Shown here: positions 37,342 to 46,053 of the stretch, piece after piece
Layout of the letters: every line of letters begins with the position of its first letter
How positions within the stretch are numbered: position 1 is the first letter of the stretch
Origin: Oscillospiraceae bacterium
GTDB lineage: Bacteria; Bacillota; Clostridia; Oscillospirales; Oscillospiraceae
Assembly: GCA_022792555.1 (NCBI GenBank)
Contig: JAAWBF010000019.1
Location: forward strand, 1-57,956
Direction of reading: 5' to 3'
Length of the DNA stretch: 57,956 bases
Notes under the pieces: model-generated
The model's input: the letters and a program-made list of their open reading frames with translations, nothing else
Database searches by the model: none
Told to the model about the DNA's origin: nothing
Position numbers and translations under genes: made by a program

Positions 37342-37958
37342 CAGAATATTATATTCCAACCGGTGTGTCTGAAACCGAGCTGGTGGAAAAACGCTCCCGG
37401 TTTATCGGCCATGTCTTCCCGGTAAGCAGCGAGGCCGAGGCCAAGGCGCGGATCGAGGAGATGAAAAAGAAGTACCACGATGCCCGTCACAACTGTTGGT
37501 GCTATCGTATTAAAGACGGATTGGAACGCTGCTCAGATGACGGCGAGCCCCAGGGGACCGCAGGGCAGCCCATCCTAAACGTCTTCCAGCGGGAGGCTGT
37601 CACCGATGTGTGCTGTGTTGTCACACGGTATTTTGGCGGAGTGCTTCTGGGAGCCGGAGGCCTGGTGCGGGCCTATTCCAAGAGCGCCAAGGACGCATTG
37701 GACGCAGCAGGGCGGTCGGTGGTCCGGCGGTGGATTGAGGTGGCCGTCTCCTGTTCCTATGCGCTGTTTGAGCGGATGAAGCTGGAGGTAGAAGGGGCCA
37801 ACGGTGTACTGGGTGAAATAGAGTACGCCGCCGAGATCACTCTTCATGTACTGTTGCCTGAGGAGGAGGTCACAGGCTTTCAGGCCCGTGTTACCGAGCT
37901 GACCTGCGGGATAGGTGCTGCGGTTGTCGTAGGGGAGACCTGCCGTCCAGATCCTTAG
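37338..37958 (+). CDS. YigZ/IMPACT-family protein
   Basis: EKRSRFIGHVFPV; DARHNCWCYRI; SDDGEPQGTAGQPIL; TRYFGGVLLGAGGLVRAYS. Confidence 0.93.
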   Translation: MTEYYIPTGVSETELVEKRSRFIGHVFPVSSEAEAKARIEEMKKKYHDARHNCWCYRIKDGLERCSDDGEPQGTAGQPILNVFQREAVTDVCCVVTRYFGGVLLGAGGLVRAYSKSAKDALDAAGRSVVRRWIEVAVSCSYALFERMKLEVEGANGVLGEIEYAAEITLHVLLPEEEVTGFQARVTELTCGIGAAVVVGETCRPDP

Positions 37959-38054
37959 AGCAGTTCTCAAGATTGCCGATGTTGATACTGTCTCCACCCC
38001 CTCCGTGGGTGGAGACAAATAAAAGCTCTATTGCTATTTCTGAGAACTGCTATG
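37957..38054. repeat. TA-flanked long nested hairpin (MITE-like)
   Basis: TAGAGCAGTTCTCA...TGAGAACTGCTA outer arms; inner GTCTCCACCC-CCTCCGT-GGGTGGAGAC. Confidence 0.7.
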
Positions 38055-38276
38055 AAGAAGAACCAGACTGGTATATTTGTGAACAAAGAGAAAATATTTT
38101 TCTAAAAGAAGGATTTTAGAAAAAGGAAGCGTATATAACAATAGAAAGCGGAATGGAGTTTGTAAAAAAGGGGGTCCCCGCCCGCCCTTGGGCGAGTGGG
38201 GAGAGGAGGAGCAACGCAGTGGAGCGGATGCCCGCCGTCCCGGCGGGCACAGCGGAATGGAGTTTGTGACGACGAA

Positions 38277-39281
38277 ATGACCATTCGTGAAGAGCGCGAG
38301 GCCTTAGAGGAGCGGCTTTTATCTCCATATGCCTGTCTGTCTGCCAAGAGCAGGGGGCGGGCGCGTCCTCTGGAGCCATGTAAGGTACGGACCTGTTTTC
38401 AGCGGGACATCGACCGGATTGTCCATTCCAAGGCATTCCGGCGGCTCAAGCACAAGACCCAGGTATTTCTCCAGCCGGAGGGGGACCACTACCGGACCCG
38501 GATGACCCATACCCTGGAGGTTTCCAGGATTGCCCGGACCATTGCCAGAGGCCTGCGGCTCAATGAGGATCTGGCTGAGGCGGCCGCCCTGGGCCATGAC
38601 CTGGGGCATACTCCCTTTGGCCACGCTGGAGAGCGGCTTCTGGATGAAATTATTCCAGGCGGTTTTGAGCATAATGCCCAGTCTCTGCGGGTGGTGGACC
38701 GTCTGGAACAGGATGGAGCGGGGCTTAATCTGACCTGGGAGGTCCGCCGGGGAATTTTATGCCATACAGGACCGGAGCAGGCAGAGACGTTAGAAGGTCA
38801 GATTCTCCGGCTGGCAGATAAGATCGCCTACATCAACCACGACATCGATGATGCAATTCGGGGGGGAATTATTGCCCCGCTGGATATCCCACTGTCTACA
38901 GCCAGAGTGTTGGGCTTTACCCACTCTGAGCGGATCAATACGCTGGCCTTGGATGTGATTACGGCTAGTGCCGGAACAGGCACGATCCAGCAGTCCCCAG
39001 CCTGCCGGGAGGCGATGAGTGAGCTGCGTTCCTTTATGTTTTCCGCGGTTTACTATAACCCAGTGGCCAAGGGGGAGGAGGTCAAGGCCCAAGACATGCT
39101 CCGCCAGCTCTTTGAATACTATAGAAGGAACCCGGACAAGCTGCCAGAAGAATTTCAGGACATCCGCCAGAAGGAGGGGGAGACCCAGGCGGTCTGCGAT
39201 TATATTGCGGGTATGACAGATATCTATGCAGTCCAACAGTACAGCGATCTCTTCTTTCCCAAGGCGTGGTCAGTGAAATAA
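38277..39281 (+). CDS. dgt: Deoxyguanosinetriphosphate triphosphohydrolase-like HD protein
   Basis: FQRDIDRIVHSKAFRRLKHKTQVF; RTRMTHTLEVSRIARTIARGL; AAALGHDLGHTPFGHAGE. Confidence 0.93.
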   Translation: MTIREEREALEERLLSPYACLSAKSRGRARPLEPCKVRTCFQRDIDRIVHSKAFRRLKHKTQVFLQPEGDHYRTRMTHTLEVSRIARTIARGLRLNEDLAEAAALGHDLGHTPFGHAGERLLDEIIPGGFEHNAQSLRVVDRLEQDGAGLNLTWEVRRGILCHTGPEQAETLEGQILRLADKIAYINHDIDDAIRGGIIAPLDIPLSTARVLGFTHSERINTLALDVITASAGTGTIQQSPACREAMSELRSFMFSAVYYNPVAKGEEVKAQDMLRQLFEYYRRNPDKLPEEFQDIRQKEGETQAVCDYIAGMTDIYAVQQYSDLFFPKAWSVK

Positions 39282-39443
39282 GAACCTATATTCATAATCG
39301 GAGAATAGTGGCTGGGCGTGGGAGCTTATCGTCCTACAAGGCAAAAAGCCGTAGTAATACTTTGTGTATTACAAGGATTATTAACACAGTAGGCCGGCAA
39401 GATACCCGTTCAGACGATGTTGAACGGTTGTGAATACAGGTTC
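39282..39443. mobile_element. MITE-like element, copy 2 (162 bp)
   Basis: GAACCTATATTCATAATCG ... GGTTGTGAATACAGGTTC flanked by TAA at 39279-39281 (dgt stop codon) and 39444-39446. Confidence 0.78.
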
Positions 39444-39511
39444 TAAGACGAAGAATCCGTATATTTCGGTATGATAGTGGGTTCTTATGGCAAGAATGAA
39501 CCGAAAGGAAG

Positions 39512-41299
39512 ATGTCTATGGCAATTCCAGACGCCTTTCTGGATGAGTTAGTAGCCAGAAGCGAGATCTCAGATGTAGTATCTTCCTATGTCCATCTCAG
39601 CCGGAAGGGTAATAATCTGTGGGGGCTGTGTCCCTTTCATACCGAAAAAACCCCTTCCTTTTCGGTCTCCCAGGAAAAGCAGATTTACCATTGTTTCGGC
39701 TGCGGCAAGGGAGGCGGCGTGATCTCCTTTATTATGGAGGTGGAGAACCTGCCTTTCCCAGATGCAGTACGCCTGCTGGCCCAGCGGGCCGGGATGGAGG
39801 TGCCAGACAGCGGTCAGGATGTCCAGCTGCGCAGGCGCCGGGACCGTATTCTGGCAGCCAACAGAGAGGCTGCCAGATTCTACCACGATTATTTGAAACG
39901 TGCTGGTGGAAGTACAGTCCGTGCCTATTTGGCCAGCCGGCAGATTCAGCCCTGCACATCAACACGGTTTGGCCTGGGAGCCGCCCCGGAGGAGTGGGAC
40001 GCCTTGACCAAGGCGCTGACAGCGAAGGGGTATTCCAAGGCGGAGCTTGTGGAGGCAGGACTAGCGGTAGCAGGCAAAAACGGTGTGGTATATGATAAGT
40101 TCCGGGCAAGGCTCATGCTCCCGGTGATTGATATCCGAGGGGATGTAGTGGGCTTTACCAGCCGCATTTTACCCGGAAAAGAGGGAGCAAAGTACCTCAA
40201 CAGCCCAGATACAGTGGTATTCAAAAAAAGCCGGTTGATCTATGCCCTCAATCTCGCCAAATCGACCAAACGACCCAACTTAATTTTGGTGGAGGGCAAT
40301 ATAGATGTGATCACCCTACACCAGGCGGGATTTGATAATGTGGTGGCTACTATGGGTACCGCATTGACGGAGGACCACGCACAGCTGCTCTCCCGTTATA
40401 CCAAAGAGTTGGTCCTCTGCTACGACAACGATCCGGCGGGAAAGAAATCTACGGATCGGGTTTTGGAGCTGCTCAAAAAGGCAGACCTTCAGGTACGGGT
40501 GTTGCAGCTCCCTAATGCGGTAGATTCGTCAGGGGCGCCTATAAAGCAGGATCCGGACGATTTTGTCAAGCGGTTTGGCCCGGCGGCCTTTGAAAAATGC
40601 CTCCAGGGGAGCGTAGCCCCTGGCACATACCGGTTGGAGGTTTTGCAAAGCAGCCACGAGCTGGAGGATGAGGAGGGACGACGGACCTATCTTCAGGAGG
40701 CAGTGCGTACCGCCGCCGCCATTGAAAGTCCCATTGAGCGGGAGATCTTCTGCACGAAAGCCGCTGCGGCCGCCAAGATATCGGTGGATGCTATGCTGCA
40801 GGAGGTAGTCCAGTTTCGGAAGAACTGGGCAAAACAGGAGCGAAAAAAGCAGACTAGGAGAGCGTTAACCCCAGCAACGCAGCTTCAACCCCGCCAATAC
40901 GGGCTGCGCTATGAAAATTTACGCTCTGCCAGGGCGGAGGAGGGGGTACTGCGGCTGATGCTGCTGGACCCTTCTCTTTGTAGCCTGATGGAGGAGCTGG
41001 ACGGCGCTAAGTTTTCTGCGCCGTTGCTGGGAAAGGTGTTTGAACTGCTGCGCAGGCGTTGGCGAACCGGGGCGGGTATGCAGCTGGCCGCCTTAGCCCA
41101 GGAGCTGACCGCCCAAGAGATGAGTCACTTGACCGCCGTGGTCAGCCAGCCGGAGAGCCTAGCCCACAGCCGGCAGGCGCTGCACGATTACATAGAGATC
41201 ATAGAGACTGAAGCCATCAAGCGGGGTGGGACAGGAACACGCGATCCCCTGCTGGCGGCACAGGAGAAGTATAGAGAGAAAAAAGGGTATGGAGGATGA
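39512..41299 (+). CDS. dnaG: DNA primase DnaG
   Basis: [65 protein letters not shown]. Confidence 0.96.
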   Translation: MSMAIPDAFLDELVARSEISDVVSSYVHLSRKGNNLWGLCPFHTEKTPSFSVSQEKQIYHCFGCGKGGGVISFIMEVENLPFPDAVRLLAQRAGMEVPDSGQDVQLRRRRDRILAANREAARFYHDYLKRAGGSTVRAYLASRQIQPCTSTRFGLGAAPEEWDALTKALTAKGYSKAELVEAGLAVAGKNGVVYDKFRARLMLPVIDIRGDVVGFTSRILPGKEGAKYLNSPDTVVFKKSRLIYALNLAKSTKRPNLILVEGNIDVITLHQAGFDNVVATMGTALTEDHAQLLSRYTKELVLCYDNDPAGKKSTDRVLELLKKADLQVRVLQLPNAVDSSGAPIKQDPDDFVKRFGPAAFEKCLQGSVAPGTYRLEVLQSSHELEDEEGRRTYLQEAVRTAAAIESPIEREIFCTKAAAAAKISVDAMLQEVVQFRKNWAKQERKKQTRRALTPATQLQPRQYGLRYENLRSARAEEGVLRLMLLDPSLCSLMEELDGAKFSAPLLGKVFELLRRRWRTGAGMQLAALAQELTAQEMSHLTAVVSQPESLAHSRQALHDYIEIIETEAIKRGGTGTRDPLLAAQEKYREKKGYGG

Positions 41300-41303
41300 C
41301 CGC

Positions 41304-42626
41304 ATGAGCGAGAAAAAAATGACCGGAACAAAGGGAGAAAAGATGGAGGGCAAGTCCAACGAGGAAAAAATGGAGGCCGGCAAAATCGAGATCATGAAGG
41401 TCGTGGAGGGTGTCCCAGGGGCGGAGAAGCTGGCCGACCTGATTGAGCGCGGCAAGAAGAAGGGAAAGCTCTCCTCCAGTGAGCTAATGGATGTACTGGA
41501 AGAGATGGACCTGGAAAGCGAGCAGATGGACAAGATCTACGATACCCTGGAGAACCTGGGGATCGACACAGCAGGAGATGACTATCTGCCCGAACTAGCT
41601 GATATTTCGGATGAGTCGGTTCCACCTATAGAGGAACTGGAGGAGATCCCAGAGGAGGAATTGGTAGACCCCAATACGCTGGTGGACTCCTTTGGAATTG
41701 ATGACCCAGTGCGTATGTACTTGAAAGAAATTGGAAAGGTAAACCTGCTTACCCCAGACGAGGAAATTCAACTGGCCCAGGACATGGCAGCCGGCGATGC
41801 TGCCGAGGAACAGATAAAGGAGATGGAGCAGGCGTGCAAAGACGGCGCCGATCCGCTGACTCCAGAGGCAGAGAAAGAGCTAAAAAAGGCCATCAAGCGT
41901 GGAGAAGCCGCCAAACAGCGGCTGGCGGAGGCCAATCTTCGGCTTGTGGTGTCAATTGCCAAACGGTATGTAGGCCGGGGGATGCTCTTTTTGGACCTGA
42001 TCCAGGAGGGTAATCTGGGGCTCATCAAGGCGGTGGAGAAGTTTGATTATGTCAAGGGCTTTAAATTCTCCACCTATGCCACCTGGTGGATTCGCCAGGC
42101 CATTACCAGGGCGATTGCCGACCAGGCCCGCACTATCCGTATCCCGGTCCACATGGTAGAGACCATCAACAAGGTTATCCGGGTCTCTCGCCAGCTTCTT
42201 CAGGAGTTGGGCCACGATCCCTCCCCTGAAGAGATCGCGGAAGAGATGTCCATGCCGGTGGATAAGGTACGGGAGATTTTAAAGATCGCCCAGGAACCTG
42301 TTTCTCTGGAGACCCCCATCGGAGAGGAGGAGGACTCCCATCTGGGGGATTTCATCCCCGATGAGGACGCCTCCGAGCCGTCGGAGGCCGCCAGCTTTAC
42401 CCTGCTTAAGGAACAGCTTGTGGATGTCCTGGGGACCTTGACGCCCAGGGAAGAAAAGGTCCTCAAGCTGCGCTTTGGCATTGAGGATGGCCGCACCCGC
42501 ACGCTGGAGGAGGTAGGGAAGGAGTTCAACGTCACCAGAGAGCGCATCCGTCAGATTGAGGCCAAGGCGCTGCGCAAGCTGCGCCATCCCAGCCGCTCCA
42601 AAAAGCTGAAAGACTTTCTGAATTAG
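41304..42626 (+). CDS. rpoD: RNA polymerase sigma factor RpoD
   Basis: [86 protein letters not shown]. Confidence 0.97.
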   Translation: MSEKKMTGTKGEKMEGKSNEEKMEAGKIEIMKVVEGVPGAEKLADLIERGKKKGKLSSSELMDVLEEMDLESEQMDKIYDTLENLGIDTAGDDYLPELADISDESVPPIEELEEIPEEELVDPNTLVDSFGIDDPVRMYLKEIGKVNLLTPDEEIQLAQDMAAGDAAEEQIKEMEQACKDGADPLTPEAEKELKKAIKRGEAAKQRLAEANLRLVVSIAKRYVGRGMLFLDLIQEGNLGLIKAVEKFDYVKGFKFSTYATWWIRQAITRAIADQARTIRIPVHMVETINKVIRVSRQLLQELGHDPSPEEIAEEMSMPVDKVREILKIAQEPVSLETPIGEEEDSHLGDFIPDEDASEPSEAASFTLLKEQLVDVLGTLTPREEKVLKLRFGIEDGRTRTLEEVGKEFNVTRERIRQIEAKALRKLRHPSRSKKLKDFLN

Positions 42627-42650
42627 ATTTTTGGAAAAGAAGGAAATAAA

Positions 42651-42675
42651 ATTCCCCACCCGCAGGGTGGGGAAT
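42651..42675. terminator. Terminator between convergent rpoD and glnS
   Basis: ATTCCCCACCC-GCA-GGGTGGGGAAT then TTTT. Confidence 0.75.
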
Positions 42676-42700
42676 TTTTGCTGCTCTTTTGTGGTGCGCC

Positions 42701-44404
42701 CTAATATTTAAAGCTGTCTTTCAAGCTGACAGAGCGGTTAAAGACCAGATGGCCAGGCGCACTGTCCTTGCTGTCCACACAGAAATAGCCCTGACGCAGG
42801 AACTGGAAGGAGGCGGGAGCTGTCACATCCGCAAGGCTGGCCTCTACCTTTGCGCCGGTGAGGATCTCCAGGGAATTGGGATTGAGACAGTCCAGGAAGT
42901 TCTTGTCTCCGCCGTCGGGATCGGGATCAGAGAAGAGGCTGTCATAGAGGCGGATCTCTGCGTCCACGGCGGTGGCGGCGTCTACCCAGTGGATGGTGGC
43001 TCCCTTGACCTTGCGGCCGTCGGCAGGGTTGCCCCCTTGAGAGGCTGGGTCGTATTCACACAGCACCTCGATCACATTGCCGTCATCATCTGTGACACAG
43101 CCGGTACAGGTGATAAGATAAGCGCCCTTGAGCCGGCACTCAGGGCCGCCGGGGTAGAGCCGCTTATACTTTGGGACCGGGACTTGCAGAAAGTCCTCCG
43201 CCTCAATGTACAGGTGGCGGGAAAAGGAGAGGGTACGCTCTCCGTCTTCAGGCCGGTTGGGGTTGTTCTCCACGGTGAAAACTTCCTGTTTGTCCTCCGG
43301 GTAGTTGGTGATGGTGAGCTTGACAGGCCGAAGCACAGCCATAATCCGACGGGCGTTCTCGTTCAAATCCTCCCGAAGGCAGTGCTCCAAAAAGGCGCAC
43401 TGGACCGTAGAGGCCGCCTTACTCACTCCATTGCGCTCAGAGAAATTTCGGATCGAGGCAGGCGTATAGCCTCTCCGGCGCAGGCCGCACAGAGTGGGCA
43501 TCCGGGGGTCGTCCCACCCGGAGACGCGGCCCTCTTCCACCAGGGCCCGGAGCTTGCGCTTGCTCATAACGGTGTAATCAATCCCAAGCCGGGCAAATTC
43601 GATCTGCCGGGGCCGGGCGGGGAGATCACAGTGCTGGATCACCCAGTCATAGAGGGGACGGTGATCCTCAAACTCCAGGGAGCACAGGGAGTGGGTAATT
43701 CCCTCCAGCGCGTCCTCAATGGGGTGGGCGAAGTCATACATGGGATAGATGCACCACTTATCCCCCTGGCGGTGGTGGTGCATGTGGTTAATCCGGTAGA
43801 TAACCGGGTCCCGCATATTGAAGTTGCCGCTGGCTGAATCGATCTTGGCCCGCAGTGTCAAGGCGCCGTCTGGGAACTCCCCGGCCCGCATCCGGGCAAA
43901 GAGGTCCAGACTCTCTTCAATAGGCCGGTCCCGGAAGGGGCAGCAGGCAGGGGTGTTTATATCGCCGCGCATCTCCCGCATCTGGTCGGGGGTGAGTGCG
44001 CAGACGTAGGCCAGTCCCTTTTGGATGAGGGAGACGGCGTACTGGTACATCTGTTCAAAGTAGTCGGAGGCATAGAAGAACCGGTCTCCCCAGTCGTAGC
44101 CCAGCCAGTGAATGTCCTCCTGGATGGCCTCGACATATTCCACGTCTTCTTTGGTGGGGTTGGTATCGTCCATGCGCAGGTTACACAGACCGCCGTATTT
44201 CTCGGCGGTACCAAAATCAATAAAGATCGCCTTAGCGTGGCCGATGTGGAGGTAGCCGTTGGGCTCAGGTGGGAACCGGGTGTGGACGGTCATCCCCTGG
44301 AACTGTCCGCCCTGGGCGAGATCCTCATCGATAAAGTCGTGGATAAAATTCTGATTCATGACAGGTTTTTCCGCCGGAACGGCGGCGTGCAGCTCGTCGG
44401 CCAT
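42701..44404 (-). CDS. glnS: Glutamine--tRNA ligase
   Basis: TRFPPEPNGYLHIGHAKAI; VMSKRKLRALVEEGRVSGWDDPRMPTLCGLRRRGYTPASI. Confidence 0.95.
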   Translation of the reverse strand: MADELHAAVPAEKPVMNQNFIHDFIDEDLAQGGQFQGMTVHTRFPPEPNGYLHIGHAKAIFIDFGTAEKYGGLCNLRMDDTNPTKEDVEYVEAIQEDIHWLGYDWGDRFFYASDYFEQMYQYAVSLIQKGLAYVCALTPDQMREMRGDINTPACCPFRDRPIEESLDLFARMRAGEFPDGALTLRAKIDSASGNFNMRDPVIYRINHMHHHRQGDKWCIYPMYDFAHPIEDALEGITHSLCSLEFEDHRPLYDWVIQHCDLPARPRQIEFARLGIDYTVMSKRKLRALVEEGRVSGWDDPRMPTLCGLRRRGYTPASIRNFSERNGVSKAASTVQCAFLEHCLREDLNENARRIMAVLRPVKLTITNYPEDKQEVFTVENNPNRPEDGERTLSFSRHLYIEAEDFLQVPVPKYKRLYPGGPECRLKGAYLITCTGCVTDDDGNVIEVLCEYDPASQGGNPADGRKVKGATIHWVDAATAVDAEIRLYDSLFSDPDPDGGDKNFLDCLNPNSLEILTGAKVEASLADVTAPASFQFLRQGYFCVDSKDSAPGHLVFNRSVSLKDSFKY

Positions 44405-44570
44405 GCCTTATATCACTCCTGTTGTCTGGAATTGCGGGCCTGGGGCCCATACACCAACAGCAAACGCGGTCGGTGCAGTAGGCATTATTGTAACTTGAAA
44501 CGGAGAAAAAAGCAATCTCAATCTTTCCGTGCGGTATGGGACAGGCCGCAGGACAACGGGTATGAGAAAA

Positions 44571-44593
44571 GGCGGGGGACTAAGCCCCCCGCC
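44571..44593. terminator. Stem-loop downstream of the stalk-domain gene
   Basis: GGCGGGGGACTAAGCCCCCCGCC. Confidence 0.6.
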
Positions 44594-44641
44594 TCAATGT
44601 GACAAAAAATCTCTTGCAAGCCGCCCTCCCCGCGCACTTTG

Positions 44642-45364
44642 TCAACCCCTGGGGATGGTCGTCAGGGTCACGTTGTAGAACTTACAATAAGTCCCGACTA
44701 GAGAAATTGAGAGCCTATCCACGCCTGTCAGATCCGCATGGACCGGGATCGGTTCTCCCATACGCTCAGGTGCGCCTTTAAACAGCACCGCGCCTGTGTC
44801 CGCATCCGAAATAGTGAGCGTAATTAACTCAGGAAGAGTCATGTTTCCACCGTCAGGCACCGCGAGAAAGCCGTTGAGTTCCGCGTAGTCCCCCTTCAGA
44901 AGGAATGTACCACCAAAATTATTACACACGTTAAAAGGAGTCCAGGTCTGCTGGCGCAGCTGGAACGACTGCCCCGCCTGAAACACCTGCTGATTAGCGG
45001 GATAGGTTTTCATATCCACCATATCCACGATTTTTCCCGGCTCGACGGGGCGCTCGCCAATGTAGACGGTATACGTACTCTGGTCCCAGCTCACGGGCTT
45101 GGCCCCGCCGGTGAGGGCGTTGGAAATCGCGCGGAGGGGCAGATAGGTGGTGCCGTTGTAGACGAACGGTTCAACCACTTTGCCGTTCGCGTCGCGGGGT
45201 GTGACCTCATTGCCATCGATCACCAGCTTGATGTTGTTATACACCACATCAATGGTGGCCTTGCGCGCGCCCGTTGCGTCCGCTGTCACAGGGATGGCGG
45301 TGACAAGCGCTACGAGCAAAACGCCCAGAACGAAGCCGTGCAGCATGTCTCTGTTTTTTCTCAT
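44642..45364 (-). CDS. Secreted stalk-domain protein with C-terminal NPCBM-like domain, paralog of 25735-26544
   Basis: NNIKLVIDGNEVTPRDANGKVVEPFVYNGTTYLPLRAISNALTG; C-term IPVHADLTGVDRLSISLVGTYC. Confidence 0.75.
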   Translation of the reverse strand: MRKNRDMLHGFVLGVLLVALVTAIPVTADATGARKATIDVVYNNIKLVIDGNEVTPRDANGKVVEPFVYNGTTYLPLRAISNALTGGAKPVSWDQSTYTVYIGERPVEPGKIVDMVDMKTYPANQQVFQAGQSFQLRQQTWTPFNVCNNFGGTFLLKGDYAELNGFLAVPDGGNMTLPELITLTISDADTGAVLFKGAPERMGEPIPVHADLTGVDRLSISLVGTYCKFYNVTLTTIPRG

Positions 45365-45439
45365 AAAAAAATCCTCCTCTCATACTATCGAACTATGTAA
45401 TATTGTACTTAAATGGGTTATAGTTGTCAACCTGTAAAA

Positions 45440-45545
45440 AACGTTAGGTGTGTTCACCGCGAAGATTTACTTGCGTGTTTCCCCCGCCTCCGGCGGGGGA
45501 AACACAGATAAAAGCTCTGCGCTTGGGACACACCCAAAACGTTGG
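45440..45545. repeat. Long nested hairpin
   Basis: Outer AACGTTAGGTGTGT/ACACACCCAAAACGTT arms; inner GTTTCCCCCGCC-TCC-GGCGGGGGAAAC. Confidence 0.65.
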
Positions 45546-45626
45546 GCAGGTAAATTTTGATAAAGTTAGGGCTTGCACTCTCTATATTATTGTGCTATTT
45601 TATAGATGGTACTGAAGTTGGAAGAT

Positions 45627-45757
45627 ATAACCGAAGGAGGAAGTTCGGTTTATCGCGGTGCTGTACGCCCCGACGTCCGAGGAAGGGCGGGGACGAGACG
45701 GCAAGATCGTGTCTGATCAGCAAAGAGCGGCGAAGAGGAGGCGCCGCCCGGCGCTCA
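45627..45757 (+). promoter_or_regulatory. Candidate structured leader RNA of unknown class upstream of the AGCS symporter
   Basis: AACCGAA/TTCGGTT hairpin, GCTGT...CCCCG...CGGGG...ACGGC stem with internal loops (45660-45702), then GAGCGGCG...CGCCGC stem and A-run. Confidence 0.35.
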
Positions 45758-45775
45758 AAAAACAGTTGGCGATCT

Positions 45776-45874
45776 ATTAGCAATCTTCAAAATTGCTGAC
45801 ACCTGGTTTCCCCCTCCCCGGAGGGGAGAGGGGAAACCAATTGACTGTCACTATTTTTGCTGATTGCTATAGAG
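45776..45874. repeat. TA-flanked long nested hairpin (MITE-like)
   Basis: TTAGCAATCttCAAAAtTgcTGACA ... TGTCActAtTTTTGctGATTGCTATA arms; inner GGTTTCCCCCTCCCC-GGAG-GGGAGAGGGGAAACC. Confidence 0.7.
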
Positions 45875-46053
45875 CACATACCGCCAGAAACGAGGTGCTC
45901 TGCTTTTTGCGGAGTGGAAGCCTTTTCAGGGTGCGGACCGGCATCACGGTGCTGAGTGATGTACGGATCCCCTTAGACACGAAGCTTTATCAAAAGCCCT
46001 CATCCCACCTTTTCTGCTGGTTATATCGTACCGGAGGAGAAGGGAAGGTTTTT

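Noticed and set aside
42689-43837. 382-aa plus-strand ORF
   Set aside because: Exactly antisense to glnS, whose protein is strongly recognisable; typical GC-rich shadow ORF with no family motif.
45557-45799. 80-aa ORF upstream of the AGCS symporter
   Set aside because: Arg-rich translation over a region that folds into several GC stems; better treated as leader RNA.
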